Source: Muraenolepis orangiensis (taxonomy: Eukaryota > Chordata > Actinopteri > Gadiformes > Muraenolepididae). From it: a DNA stretch of 64,000 nt. Positions 1-37,500 of the stretch are shown in pieces. The stretch lies in the NCBI GenBank assembly GCA_027704905.1, contig CM051020.1:22048444-22112443 (forward strand), given 5' to 3'. Position 1 is the stretch's first letter. The number at the start of each line of letters is the position of its first letter. The notes below the pieces were generated by a model, which was given only the letters and a program-made list of their open reading frames with translations, did not search any database and was not told the DNA's origin. A program made the position numbers and the translations under genes.

Positions 1-23150
<23,150 letters not shown>

Positions 23151-23166
23151 CTTGAGGAGAGATCTC

Positions 23167-23890
23167 CTGAAAATGGAAAGGAGAGTCATGTTCTTACATT
23201 TCGGATTAAAAAAACAGATTAATCCTATTTTCTATAGTATTGCCAATCCAAGCTTTCGGAAAAGCTTATGAGAACTACCAAAACTTTAGAAAACCCTAAA
23301 CAAGAAATAATTCATCTTGCAACCCAAATAGCTAATAGTTTCTCTCATGCAGTGGGCCTTTACTCAACCCACAGATCAAAGAAGGAATGTGCTTTCCAGC
23401 CTTGTAACCTTGGATAACACTGAATAGATTAGAAAGTTAGTGTGTTTGAGCAGATTAAATAGTGGTCTCAGCCATGTGTGTTTTGATGACCACTTAGATG
23501 TTATGAGGAGAACAAATCTTACTCTTACACACATGTCCCCTCTTACACACATGAACCTACAAAGTTCAAAATATATTTTAAATCATGTATTTATTATAAT
23601 ATAGAGATAGGTGGTTATTACTCCATTTACGACATTCTATAGAATTTAATTCGTTTTAGCTCATACATTAGCGCTAGATATTAGCTATATGCTAGTAATA
23701 TGCTGGCTTCATGTAAGCTAGCGAGTGTGTATCTGACATGGGGGACGCCATGGGCTAACAGTGTAGGCTGATACTGATCTTCACTTTCTATTATATTTGG
23801 GTCAGGATTTAGCCTGTCTACAATCAAACTTTAATCCCTTGGGGTTTAAAGTGTGCCTAGATGTTTACAAGCACGTTGAAGAGAGATGGG
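23167..23890. other. myo3a: Upstream of the first myo3a coding exon
   Basis: This is 5' intron or promoter-side sequence. The acceptor at 23167 implies an unseen 5' UTR exon further right. No TATA box or exon could be assigned. Confidence 0.4.
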
Positions 23891-26800
23891 AATGGATAGG
23901 GCCTGAGGGATAGAGCGAGGGAGAGGTACTATGTGTTAGGTATAGTGACATGATGGATAGGGCGAGAGGGATAGAGCGAGGGAGAGGTACTATGTGTTAG
24001 GTATAGTGACATGATGGATAGGGCCTGAGGGATAGGGCGAGGGAGAGGTACTATGTGTTAGGTATAGTGACATGATGGATAGGGCCTGAGGGATAGGGCG
24101 AGGGAGAGGTACTATGTGTTAGGTATAGTGACATGATGGATAGGGCCTGAGGGATAGGGCGAGGGAGAGGTACTATGTGTTAGGTATAGTGACATGATGG
24201 ATAGGGCGAGAGGGATAGAGCGAGGGAGAGGTACTATGTGTTAGGTATAGTGACATGATGGATAGGGCCTGAGGGATAGGGCCAGGGAGAGGTACTATGT
24301 GTTAGGTATAGTGACATGAGGGATAGGGCCAGAGGGATAGGGCCAGGGAGAGGTACTATGTGTTAGGTATAGTGACATGATGGATAGGGCCAGAGGGATA
24401 GGGCCAGGGAGAGGTACTATGTGTTAGGTATAGTGACATGATGGATAGGGCGAGAGGGATAGGGCCAGGGAGAGGTACTATGTGTTAGGTATAGTGACAT
24501 GATGGATAGGGCCTGAGGGATAGGGCGAGGGAGAGGTACTATGTGTTAGGTATAGTGACATGATGGATAGCGCCAGAGGGATAGGGCGAGGGAGAGGTAC
24601 TATGTGTTAGGTATAGTGACATGATGGATAGGGCCAGAGGGATAGGGCCAGGGAGAGGTACTATGTGTTAGGTATAGTGACATGATGGATAGGGCCAGAG
24701 GGATAGGGCCAGGGAGAGGTACTATGTGTTAGGTATAGTGACATAATGGATAGGGCCAGAGGGATAGGGCGAGGGAGAGGTACTATGTGTTAGGTACAGT
24801 GACATGATGGATAGGGCCTGAGGGATAGGGCCAGGGAGAGGTACTATGTGTTAGGTATAGTGACATGATGGATAGGGCCTGAGGGATAGGGCGAGGGAGA
24901 GGTACTATGTGTTAGGTATAGTGACATGAGGGATAGGGCCAGAGGGATAGGGCCAGGGAGAGGTACTATGTGTTAGGTATAGTGACATGAGGGATAGGGC
25001 CAGAGGGATAGGGCGAGGGAGAGGTACTATGTGTTAGGTATAGTGACATGATGGATAGGGCGAGAGGGATAGGGCCAGGGAGAGGTACTATGTGTTAGGT
25101 ATAGTGACATGATGGATAGGGCCTGAGGGATAGGGCCAGGGAGAGGTACTATGTGTTAGGTATAGTGACATGATGGATAGGGCGAGAGGGATAGAGCGAG
25201 GGAGAGGTACTATGTGTTAGGTATAGTGACATGATGGATAGGGCCTGAGGGATAGGGCCAGGGAGAGGTACTATGTGTTAGGTATAGTGACATGATGGAT
25301 AGGGCCTGAGGGATAGGGCGAGGGAGAGGTACTATGTGTTAGGTATAGTGACATGATGGATAGGGCCAGAGGGATAGGGCCAGGGAGAGGTACTATGTGT
25401 TAGGTATAGTGACATAATGGATAGGGCCAGAGGGATAGGGCGAGGGAGAGGTACTATGTGTTAGGTACAGTGACATGATGGATAGGGCCTGAGGGATAGG
25501 GCCAGGGAGAGGTACTATGTGTTAGGTATAGTGACATGATGGATAGGGCCTGAGGGATAGGGCGAGGGAGAGGTACTATGTGTTAGGTATAGTGACATGA
25601 GGGATAGGGCCAGAGGGATAGGGCCAGGGAGAGGTACTATGTGTTAGGTATAGTGACATGAGGGATAGGGCCAGAGGGATAGGGCGAGGGAGAGGTACCA
25701 TGTGTTAGGTATAGTGACATGATGGATAGGGCGAGAGGGATAGGGCCAGGGAGAGGTACTATGTGTTAGGTATAGTGACATGATGGATAGGGCCTGAGGG
25801 ATAGGGCCAGGGAGAGGTACTATGTGTTAGGTATAGTGACATGATGGATAGGGCCAGAGGGATAGGGCCAGGGAGAGGTACTATGTGTTAGGTATAGTGA
25901 CATAATGGATAGGGCCAGAGGGATAGGGCGAGGGAGAGGTACTATGTGTTAGGTACAGTGACATGATGGATAGGGCCTGAGGGATAGGGCCAGGGAGAGG
26001 TACTATGTGTTAGGTATAGTGACATGATGGATAGGGCCTGAGGGATAGGGCGAGGGAGAGGTACTATGTGTTAGGTATAGTGACATGAGGGATAGGGCCA
26101 GAGGGATAGGGCCAGGGAGAGGTACTATGTGTTAGGTATAGTGACATGAGGGATAGGGCCAGAGGGATAGGGCGAGGGAGAGGTACTATGTGTTAGGTAT
26201 AGTGACATGATGGATAGGGCGAGAGGGATAGGGCCAGGGAGAGGTACTATGTGTTAGGTATAGTGACATGATGGATAGGGCCTGAGGGATAGGGCCAGGG
26301 AGAGGTACTATGTGTTAGGTATAGTGACATGATGGATAGGGCCTGAGGGATAGGGCGAGGGAGAGGTACTATGTGTTAGGTATAGTGACATGATGGATAG
26401 GGCCAGAGGGATAGGGCCAGGGAGAGGTACTATGTGTTAGGTATAGTGACATGATGGATAGGGCGAGAGGGATAGGGCGAGGGAGAGGTACTATGTGTTA
26501 GGTATAGTGACATGATGGATAGGGCCAGAGGGATAGGGCCAGGGAGAGGTACTATGTGTTAGGTATAGTGACATGATGGATAGCGCCAGAGGGATAGGGC
26601 GAGGGAGAGGTACTATGTGTTAGGTATAGTGACATGATGGATAGGGCCAGAGGGATAGGGCCAGGGAGAGGTACTATGTGTTAGGTATAGTGACATGATG
26701 GATAGGGCCAGAGGGATAGGGCCAGGGAGAGGTACTATGTGTTAGGTATAGTGACATAATGGATAGGGCCAGAGGGATAGGGCGAGGGAGAGGTACTATG

Positions 26801-27229
26801 TGTTAGGTATAGTGACATGATGGATAGGGCCTGAGGGATAGGGCCAGGGAGAGGTACTATGTGTTAGGTATAGTGACATGATGGATAGGGCCTGAGGGAT
26901 AGGGCGAGGGAGAGGTACTATGTGTTAGGTATAGTGACATGAGGGATAGGGCCAGAGGGATAGGGCCAGGGAGAGGTACTATGTGTTAGGTATAGTGACA
27001 TGAGGGATAGGGCCAGAGGGATAGGGCGAGGGAGAGGTACTATGTGTTAGGTATAGTGACATGATGGATAGGGCCTGAGGGATAGGGCGAGGGAGAGGTA
27101 CTATGTGTTAGGTATAGTGACATGATGGATAGGGCCTGAGGGATAGGGCCAGGGAGAGGTACTATGTGTTAGGTATAGTGACATGATGGATAGGGCCAGA
27201 GGGATAGGGCCAGGGAGAGGTACTATGTG
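23891..27229. repeat. 61-bp minisatellite, about 55 copies, with higher-order structure
   Basis: The unit contains gagaggtactatgtgttagg, tatagtgacatgatggatag and ggcctgagggatagggcga or variants. All units keep a strict 61-bp register. Variant bases (cct/cca/cga; gcg/gcc; tgatgg/tgaggg/taatgg; tatag/tacag) mark multi-unit blocks that recur. It lies upstream of the myo3a start-codon exon. Confidence 0.97.
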
Positions 27230-27309
27230 ATTAGTGATGGATTGGTATTGCTGTCTAAAGCAGTCTGTGGGGCGGTTCTCATTGTGTTGTGTCAATGCAG
27301 TTTGGGATC

Positions 27310-27400
27310 CTTATATATAGATATATCTATCTATATCTATATATAGATATATCTATAGATATATAGATATATATATATCTATAGATATAGATATATATGA
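27310..27400. repeat. AT-rich TATAGATA repeat with palindromes
   Basis: Alternating atatag, atatct and tatcta blocks make several overlapping self-complementary stretches. Confidence 0.9.
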
Positions 27401-27485
27401 ACCACATTATGTTGTTTTACTATCTGTCAAATCTGCAAAGCATCTGTTTGTGCAGTGGTGCATTAGTGGTGAATTCTGGGAAAGT

Positions 27486-27638
27486 AATAAATACATAATA
27501 AATACATAATAAATACATAATAAATACATAATAAATACATAATAAACACATAATAAATACATAATAAATACATAATAAACACATAATAAATACATAATAA
27601 ATACATAATAAATACATAATAAATACATAATAAATACA
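27486..27638. repeat. 11-bp (aataaatacat) tandem repeat, about 14 copies
   Basis: Unit aataaatacat, with two copies reading aataaacacat. Each unit carries an AATAAA hexamer on the plus strand. Confidence 0.95.
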
Positions 27639-30248
27639 TCAAAATTAAATGAGCTCTCAGGATTTTATAAAGGGTCACACAACAAATGCCAAACTTAAAG
27701 GTACAAGTTGAAACTAAATGAAGTAAAAATTAACAAAAATGATGCATCAATGTTATATAAAACATAATATAAATTCCTAGATAGATTCCTAGATGTACTT
27801 ATTTGACGGCTGAAGACGCTCTTATTGTGACATCATCCATCTGACCCTAACCCCACCACTTGATGTGCCATCTGAACCTGATTGGTCAAGGAGTTGATTC
27901 ATTCTATTATTACATCCAACCAGAACTACAGTGCTACAACATAATCACATACTAAATATAACCTTGCAGCAAATACACTATAAAGGTCTTTGTGTTTGTT
28001 CCACATGGAAAAGTGTTCCACATGTTATTTAGTAGCCCACAAAACAACTATCAACACAATCAATATAAGATGAAGACAATATCACAGCTACCTTGTACAA
28101 ATCCCAGAGAGCAGGTTATCCCTGTGTGTCTTCATATCACACCACCAAAAATATAAATGACTAAAAATGAATAAACACCATTAACTTACATTGTCTGCCT
28201 AACCTGTCCTGCAGCATGTTTGTTGAGGCTTTAAAGAGCTTTAATCCCTTTGTGTGTATCCTAGCATACTAGCATGTAAGTAGTGAACGGCTAGCCGGGC
28301 TGTGCGTGTGAAAGGCTAAAGTAGGAGGAGCTAACGGAAGCTAATCTCACTGGCTATTCCGCCAGCCACGGGTATAACCATGTGTAAACGGTAGGAGATA
28401 CCGCGGTGGGATTAGCAGGAATTAGCCTCTGGTCCAGCAAGAGCCCTTCCACATATAGGCTCGCCATTCAGACACAGAGTAAAGCTGGTTAGCCAAGGGC
28501 CAAGGGCCTCCAAGTACTAGCTATGGGGGGCGCACCACTTCCAGCAACACTATGTATGGATCTTAATCGTTGTTTAATGGCATATAGATCCACTGTTACT
28601 TAATTCTAGTCATTTTCCTTTTCGACATTGCATCTATGGAGTTGACATGATATCTGAGCTCAGATAAGAACCAAACTGTGATTCCACACAGTTCACACGA
28701 TCTGGTCCACACAAACCAGATCGTATCCGCAATCGGCTGTGCCGAGCCATTAGTCGACAACACAAGGGGGGTAAGCCCCGTGGGTAATGGCACTTCTTAG
28801 CCAAATGTACGGTGGCTAACTAACCAACACGCTTGTTAAATAATACACTAGCGGCACTATGGGTCACCACAACGGGTGACATGGGAGAGCCCCGGGTGAA
28901 ACCTTAGGACCTACACTGGACCACACACACACTGACACACACCTGCACACACACACATAAACAGACATACCCAACATCCAGAGAGAGAACGAGAGAGAGC
29001 TTGAGAGAGAGAGAGAGAGAGTTATGTTAGTTATGCTATCTAAATTGAATTTCGCCCCCTGGTCCAGTGGCTAGCCGTCACTAGTAGCTTTCAGGTACGT
29101 GGCATTAGCACATGCTAGTCTGTCCACTGCACTAGTATATCATGCAATTAATATATAACATATAGGCTGTATGTCTAGTGTCAGTGTGTCAATAGATTGA
29201 ATTTTGGTAATTTCTTCGATTCAATAGTACTATTACTATGTCTTGACACCAGACCTAGGTATTGAATGTAAGAAAATGTTAATGAAAATTAACAACATGA
29301 CACTGGACAAAATCAACTAATCAATCAATAAACAAACACAATCCATATATTTTAGACACCTGGTTTGAGTGTCTGAGGTGTGCACATGGAGACTCAAGGG
29401 AGACATGAGGTCCGGGGTGGAGTTCTTAATCCCGGAAGTGTTTGGCTCTCACTTTGAGTTCAGCCCTGGCTTCAAATACATCCCAGCCTATATGGCTAGA
29501 ACGAGTCAGAGCTAAAAGTACTTTTTTCATTATATAAATAAGAACTGATTACAGTACTTAAGTCTGTTTCACATGTGCCCTGTGGTAGGGATTGTTAATC
29601 GAATGTTACCAACAGTATTGATTACATAATTAAAACTGATTCCTTCTTGGGATTTATTGTGACATCATAAAAATTCCCATCTGATATTATTTAAGTTAAA
29701 TACATTTCTTATGTGTTAACCAGAATATGACTAATTTACTGCACTGATAATACACTGATATAAATACAATTGATCAAACCACAATCAATATCTCCTCACG
29801 ACTGAAGTAAAATAACTTGATAACATGGTAGCTTTAGCTGTAACTTCAACTAAATAACCCATTGTTCTACGGCAACAGGCTACTATTTCTTAGCTACTAA
29901 AACACTAAAAACAAACCACCAACTCAAACAACGTCTGCAGCAGGTAAATAGATAAAAAAGTTACAAACTGTAATGTTTACTGACCTGTGGTTGGTGGTGG
30001 AGGATTGCATAAATAAAACCAAGTAACACACCGATTATATGAACAAAACATAAATTTCACTGCACACACACACACACACACAACACTATCGCTCACACAC
30101 AAGCACACCCACACACACACCACGCTCGTCTCAAGCCACTCCCAGAGAATGCAAATACTACAGACTCACAGGCTTTCCCTGAGGTCAATGAGCAAACAAA
30201 TCCGGCAGATCTATTATCCCCAAATTGGTAACTCAAGACACACTCACA
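27639..30248. other. No gene recognised
   Basis: Mostly unique AT-rich sequence. Short CA stretches at 28923-28958 and 30063-30120 and a (GA) stretch near 28980-29020. No exon or element was recognised. Confidence 0.5.

Positions 30249-30331
<83 letters not shown>
30249..30331. repeat. (CA)n microsatellite
   Basis: About 41 units. Confidence 0.96.
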
Positions 30332-31579
30332 GCCACCCCTACATAAAACAGCACCTAAAGTCTCCTTAGGTCTCTCAAAATGTTTATTCTCCTACTCACA
30401 TTCAACATGCTGAACGACCACCTCTGGATGTTGGCAACTGGAATCCAAATCACTTGGCAGTCCCTGAATGACTTCTCGGGCCGGCCATGTATTATTGATC
30501 AGCCTCAGGAACAGAATAGTGCTGGGCTATGGGCAGAGTTATTAGCCGCAGATAATTCGTTTAATGGTCAGGGCAAAGTGGCAAGGAGGGTCCCATAAAT
30601 AACCCTGCATGGAGATGGAGATGACAGGATAGGATGTGGGGGGGCAGGGTAGGTTAGGATTCAAAGGCGGGTTTGACAGGCTGCTTGGATGGCTGGTTCC
30701 TGGGGGAGGGTGAGAAAGAGAGAGAGAGAGAGGGGGGGGGGAGGCTCCAGCGGGTGTCCTTAAAATCCTGAAGCAGGGATCTCTTACAGACCCGGGGAGG
30801 CTGCCAGGGACCACACAGTGCCAGGGCAGGGCCAGGACATGGAGACGGGAACAGGGATGGATCGACAGGGATGAGGTGTCACATCCAGGTGGCAAAAGTT
30901 GATTTGAAATTCCTACATATGTCTCATAGATGTATATTACTAGTCTATGTCTTACAAATAGTATACAATGATTAGAAGGATAATTTAATTATGAAACAAA
31001 TTTTTTAAAAAGGCCTACAGTATGCTTAATGTATTTTGCATTGTACGTTTGTGTTTCTCGTGTGTGTATTCAGACATTTTTACATAGGGATGCAACTATT
31101 TATAAATCCCAAATGTACTATATGCCTGTAGATAAGATACAATTAAGATAAGTTTAGGATAAGGTAAGGTTGGTTAAGATATAATCCGAGATAAGATAAG
31201 AGCGTAAGATAAGACTAACTAAGAAGATGAAGATGATGCCATTCCTCAGTGTCCATATTGTCATTGCTTATATAATTTATCTCATTAGCCCACTTCTTCA
31301 GGGGACCTGATACCTGGGGGGAACACTAGACGTCTGGTGATCGGCTCCTAAAGTAACCCATTAGAGGTGTCCAGTTCACCTCTTAAAAAAACACATTAAC
31401 TCTCTGTTTTTTGCCCCCCCCCCCCCCAGTGGAGGCTCTCAAAAACATTGTCTTCGCGAACGGTAACACAACGCTAGAATTTAGGAGGAAGTGTGTGTGT
31501 GTAGTAATAGGTTGTAGTTACAAAGTCTCCCGGTGTTGAAATATTGATGCTTATTCTGAGTTAACAAGCACAACAAATC
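30332..31579. other. No gene recognised
   Basis: Contains a short GA/G-rich stretch at 30715-30742 and a C15 run near 31415-31429. No exon or element was recognised. Confidence 0.5.
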
Positions 31580-31816
31580 GTGAGGATTGAATCCTCTTTA
31601 TTGGTCACATACAAACATACAGTGAAATGTGTTCACTGCATTTAACCCATCCTAGTATTAGGAGCAGTGGGCAGCTATTTATACAGAGCAGTTAGGGTTA
31701 GGGTGTCTTCCTCAAGGACACCTCCACAGCTTTTGATAGGAGGAGCCGGGGATCGAACCAGCAACCTTCCGGTTGTGAGGCGACCGCTCTACCTCCTGAG
31801 CTATACTGCCGCCCGT
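31580..31816 (-). mobile_element. tRNA-derived SINE
   Basis: Reverse copy: gaggattgaatcctctttat is the tail, acccatcctagtattaggag the body, and ggatcgaaccagcaaccttc to gctatactgccgccc the tRNA head (B box on the minus strand). Confidence 0.87.
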
Positions 31817-31990
31817 TCTCTGCATTTTACCCATCCTAGTGTTAGGAGCAGTAGGCAGCCTTTATTACGACGCCCGGGGAGCAGTGTAGGGAGTGCCTTG
31901 CTCAAGGGCCCTTAGGCAGTAACCTGGTGTTTCCGGAATACTGCCTAAGTGCCCTTGATCAAGGCACTCCCTACGCTTGAGGTAAAGTGC
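31817..31990. mobile_element. Partial SINE with an inverted duplication
   Basis: A second, partial reverse copy (acccatcctagtgttaggag, gcccggggagcagtgtaggg) runs straight into a plus-strand copy of the same body part, forming the 36-bp inverted repeat at 31886-31974. Confidence 0.8.
31886..31974. repeat. 36-bp inverted repeat, two mismatches, 17-bp loop
   Basis: Arms are 31886-31921 and 31939-31974. The only mismatches are at arm positions 16 and 25. The arms are SINE body sequence (compare gccttgctcaaggg with cccttgatcaaggc). Confidence 0.95.
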
Positions 31991-33850
31991 TAGCTCCCTC
32001 TAAGTTGCTGTGAGCTAGCGTCTTTTGTGCTACAGCAACTGTGTGCCCTCGTGAAAAAGATACAAGATTAATTTTTTATTTTTAATGTTTAATTAGCCTC
32101 TAAACATGGATACTTGGAAGATTTAGGAACCACTAGTTCTCTGTGTCAGCTGTATTACTAATATCACTTTGTTTCCTGTAACAGTCTTTTCAGATTTTTT
32201 TAGGAGTAGTCTATTACCTAAGAAGGCCAACTACACCTGCAAAAACCAAGCAATGAGCAGCTCGGCTAACAACTAACGCTGGTCAATTTTCATAAATGAC
32301 AGCCGAGCAGCAGGGGCCAATGGATCATCATCAGAGGGGTCATTAATCAGCCAGCTAGCGGGGGAATGGGGGGTGAGGGCTGAGGGGTGAGGGAGTCAGG
32401 GAGGTAGTAGCTTTATTTGGCCAGTGATGAATCGATAAAGCGCTGATGTCTTTGTCCAGGATAAAGGACACAACAGTGACTCCTCCCCTCCCCATAGCCA
32501 CATCTAGGCCCACCCACCACCAACACCAGAACACGTCTACCCCACCCACAGCTCGAACAGGAACCCGCCACCTCCCCATTGTCTGGAGGAAGGTGGGCAC
32601 GACACGAAAAGCCGCTCCTCCCTCGAGCTTGTCCCTTTCAGGGTTGACTTCCTCTGATACGAGCTGACCTCATTTCCTGCTCCGCTGCCTCACAAACGGC
32701 TCGCCGCCAAACACCGCTATCATCGTATGATACGTGTGATACTCGCTGGGGCGATGGTCTGGTGGTCATAATGGCCGCGTGATGATGGGAGCGCGACGAG
32801 TGTCCAATGCCGGAGACCTCCTGGGTGTCTGATAGCTCTTAGCAGCCACCATAAACAACAAGCCGCGGTGGGCCGTCACCCACCTCCTAAATGGACTGCA
32901 TTTGAATGGTTATATAATGGTTTTAATGGCACTCTCCCTGCCCACTACTGCCACTCAGGGGAGATTTACTGTTAATTGCTGTAGAAGGAATGATAGCACT
33001 TCATTGATTAACATAACTCAGAACCATTTCCAATGTGAACGCCAACTTTCAAAGGAACGTCCCGCTCATCGGCCCTTTCAGGTGTCAGGTTCACATTGCG
33101 GTGTAGGGACCACCAGACTTGATGCCAGACAGCCGAGGTGACGTCATGTTTGTGACCACCTCGTCAGTTGTGTAAACACTAAGCACGCTGAAACTAGACA
33201 CACTCCATTTGTCTCCTATCCTTTCTTTTCCATTATTGTTCCAACGCTTGTTCTTCAGTTGCTCTTCTGTGTGTTCTTCTGCCGTCATGCTTCTGCTCGT
33301 AGGGTGTCGGGCTTAATAAAAAAATGACGCCTGTTGTTCTTTCGCCTGCTCGAGTTAAACCAATCAGCTCCGCCGAGCTGTTCTTCATGGCCGGTCAGAA
33401 GTACATTCCGGCCCCGTAAAGGTTCCTGAAAGAGGGCCGACAGGGGCGGTTCCTGTAGTCAGAAAGCGGGTAGGGGTTCCAACCCCCCTTTAACGAGTTC
33501 CGAGTTCCGAGTTCCAATCGCCTAAAAGGTGTGGTTCCCCCTACATGACCCTAGGTGATCCCGTATACCCGTGTCCTATCAAGAGAAGATCTATGTTGCA
33601 GCAGGTGAAGCCTCTGGGGCCATGTTTCTGCATACCTGAAATGACCAAGACTAGTCGACCCGCAGAATATCTTCTTCAGTGATGCCCGTATATGGACAAA
33701 CAATCTAGTGTTCAGTTGCTCCTCCCTTCCCCCTGTATATAAGCTGTGTATCTTCACCTTTGTGCTTTGAAGACATATTGGCAGGTGGAGAGGGGTACTT
33801 AAAAAATGTATTCTGTTCCGTACAATTACTAATTTCCTGTTAAAAAATGT
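31991..33850. other. No gene recognised
   Basis: Unique sequence with a small direct repeat (gagttcc three times near 33497-33520). No exon could be supported. Confidence 0.5.
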
Positions 33851-35425
33851 AGTCAGTAACATAATCGATCAAGTATCACAATATTAAAGTAAAGTAATCT
33901 GATTACTTTAAGTTACTTTTGGATGACCTCATATCAAATATACAGAGAAAATGATTAAATAAGCTGTTCATTCTGTAAGACAACAGAACAATGTAAGACT
34001 ACATAACATTAAAGCTTACAAAAGACAAATAAAATCTGCTCCTTTAAGAAGAAACAGAATATGCTTTTTAGTTTTTAGCTTACTACATGGATTAAGAGCA
34101 CCCACAGTATTTAGAACGAATCAGGTGTCCACCTACTAAACTGTCAAACTGAAGAAAACCACAGCAAATACAGGCCTAAGGATTTCAAATTAAATGATTG
34201 GCTTGGCCTACAGAATAGTATAGTTTACAAATGCTGTTTGAGCTCAATACATGAATTAAGAGCATACACACATCAGGTGTCCACCTACTGCATTGAACAA
34301 AAATGAAAGTAAATGTAAACAGCAAAGCAAATTCAGGTTGTACCCTAACCCCATTCCAAGTGTTGGACTACAAAATATTATTGTTGACAAACCAAACATA
34401 ACATATGCTACCTTTAGAAGGTAAACAGAAAATGCTACTTTAGTTCATGGGTTAAGAACACTCTCTGTATTTAAAAAAAATATATATATATATATCAGGT
34501 GTCTACCTACTGAATTTTCAAAAATAAATATGAGGAAAACCATAAATCAAATTTAGGCAGAAGATTTGAATTTAAAGTACAGACTAAACTAGTGTCGGCT
34601 TTAGTCAGAAGGAAGTGACTTGGATTCTTCCTCTAAGAAAAACACATTCAAATAGCAAGCAACGTTTCATCTGCTACTCCAAACCAGAGCTGGTAAATCT
34701 CAAGTATAGTGCGTTCATGAAATTAAAGTTATTTTCCTTTCCTTATTTATTCCATATTTGTGCTGGTGAAATTGTTGAGCCTAATATAATGTTTTATGTT
34801 TGTTGTTTAATTGTTTGTCCAGCTTTTCCTTCCTTTGTGACGATAATTCTTTGTCAGAATAATAGCGGGAACTATACACATATAACGTAAATGTACTTTG
34901 TTAGGATGCTATTCACACTTGACACTAAAACTTCAATAAAACAGTCCTAAACGTGTTCTGGTCTGGGGCTACCACACACCATCCTGGTCACAAGCATTAC
35001 CACCTACTGTCCCAAAAAATGTTTCAGTAGCTAGTAACGCAAGTAGTAGTAGATACGTTAACTTCCGCTAACTGGATTTCTGTGTAGCTAACCTTAGCGG
35101 TTGATCTTACCTGTAAATGCTTCTTCAAATTTGATGGACAATGACAGTGTATAACAGCTGGAAGGCACAGCTTGCAGTGGACTGTAATATTGTTCACCCT
35201 TTCACCTTTCAAAAACAAAATGATTACCAAATTTCGACCCAGTGAAGGCATTCTTACAACTGGCCATGATGACCAGAGTGGAGTTGTGAGACTTGTGAAT
35301 GTGTGTGCATGTGCATCGTCATATATCATTCTTTATTTTCGATAATCTGATTACTTTTTTTTTTTCTGTAACTGTATGGGAATACAATTACCTTTTGTGT
35401 ATCCTAATTAAGTAACATTGTTACA
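33850..35425 (-). mobile_element. Remnant of an hAT-like transposon with BED zinc finger
   Basis: The left edge has agtaatctgattacttt and the right edge gataatctgattactttt, a pairing common at ends of fish DNA transposons. The one coding remnant (35024-35329) carries a BED-type finger. The interior is AT-rich with no recognisable catalytic domain. The exact ends and target duplication could not be fixed. Confidence 0.5.
35109..35329 (-). pseudogene. BED-type zinc-finger exon of an hAT-like transposase
   Basis: The frame encodes VHCKLCLPAVIHCHCPSNLK followed by KHLQ. CxxC then SNLKKHL is the pattern of BED fingers at the N-terminus of fish hAT transposases. The last H before the loss of homology coincides with a perfect donor (TTACAG|gtaaga, near 35109), so this looks like a former exon. 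Nothing like the hAT catalytic domain was found downstream on the minus strand, so the copy is probably dead. A domesticated gene exon is the alternative. Confidence 0.5.
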
Positions 35426-36139
<714 letters not shown>

Positions 36140-37500
36140 GATCATGACACAAATACAATACAAGAAATACAATACAATGAATTTTAACGCATGTTAAAAG
36201 TCTGTCGGAAACAATTCTTACCAGTTAGTGACGTGACTACTTTGCTGCATGAGTAGTTCAGCTTGATGTGTCAGAAGAGAAACTGAACATGTTTCATAAC
36301 ATAGCACAGCGGAGAAGCTCCAAGCCCAATTATGTTGTGTGTCATCGGCACCAGAAATAAAAATAAAAATACCTGTTCTTTGTTGAACGCTGCCCACTCA
36401 AACACGCACTCATTTGTGTAAGTGCTTGGCCACATGCACGTTAATGGATGGAAGTTAGCAACTGCTACGAACAACACATTATGTAAGCTCCCATCAACAC
36501 CTGAGTCATCATCCAAATAGTCAAAACACAGTTAATGTTACCACCACTGTCTGCTGGAGGTAAAGTCAGCTTTATTATAGTGGAGACTTAACATTGTTCA
36601 ACTTAACGTTATTGTATATTGTTTAGCCTAGCTTGGCATAGCCTAGCTTACTTTTTTTATTAGCCTCCTTTTTTTCCTGATCATTTTCTTGTTGTTCCAT
36701 GCCTTACAGGTATATAGACCGGATGTGGTTTTGTTGTTGTAAAAATGTTAAAAAGAGTGATCTCCACATGCTGCTTCCAGCCTATAAACAATGTGTTTTG
36801 CTGCTGAACTTTGACAATGCAACAGCCAATAATTAAAATGCGTTGCTCCTGAATTAATACAATGTGACAGCCAAGTCTTTGTCTCCCTGTAACCAAATAG
36901 ATTAGAGTGTAGTGGTGTAGTTCTCCATGCCACAGGCCGGACCAGAAGGAAATAAATATCGGTGTGACCTGACGGTTGTTTGACCCCCGTTTGGTCGTGT
37001 TGTCGCCACTGCATCACCCCAAAGGACAAGCAATACCACACACAGCTTGATTGATTTATAAGTGTATGTGTGTATGTGTGTGTGTGTACATGTCTGAATC
37101 AATAGGCAATCAGGCACACTTCTTCCCAGCAGTCAATGACAACGTTAAAGGGGAACTGACACGGTTATAGGGGAATTTTCAACAGGCTTTGTATCGTTTC
37201 AATGTTGGTAGTATATGCAAATAAACAATGTAAACCTTTCCAACAGGATACCTGCACCAAGATGGCTGCAGATTTTTAGTAGATTCTTCAGGCTTTTCAC
37301 ATTCTATCCCTAATGCAGATACAGATCAGGTTAAAAATTGGTATCACTGTAACTAGTAACATGCAAAGTACTCAACTGCATATTTGAATTATTCTAGATA
37401 AAAGTCTTTATGAATGCAAGTCCAAGTCAAGTCAAGTATTTTCTGTGCACAATATTTATTTTTGGGTGATAAACTCAAATCGCAAGTCCCATTTACATGA
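36140..37500. other. No gene recognised
   Basis: Unique AT-rich sequence with no exon or element recognised. Confidence 0.5.

Noticed and set aside
23891..27229. Possible CRISPR-like array
   Set aside because: The repeats are contiguous with no unique spacers, and the context is an animal genome.
28596..28793. 65-codon minus frame in the intergenic region
   Set aside because: No motif, no neighbouring exon and ordinary length for chance.
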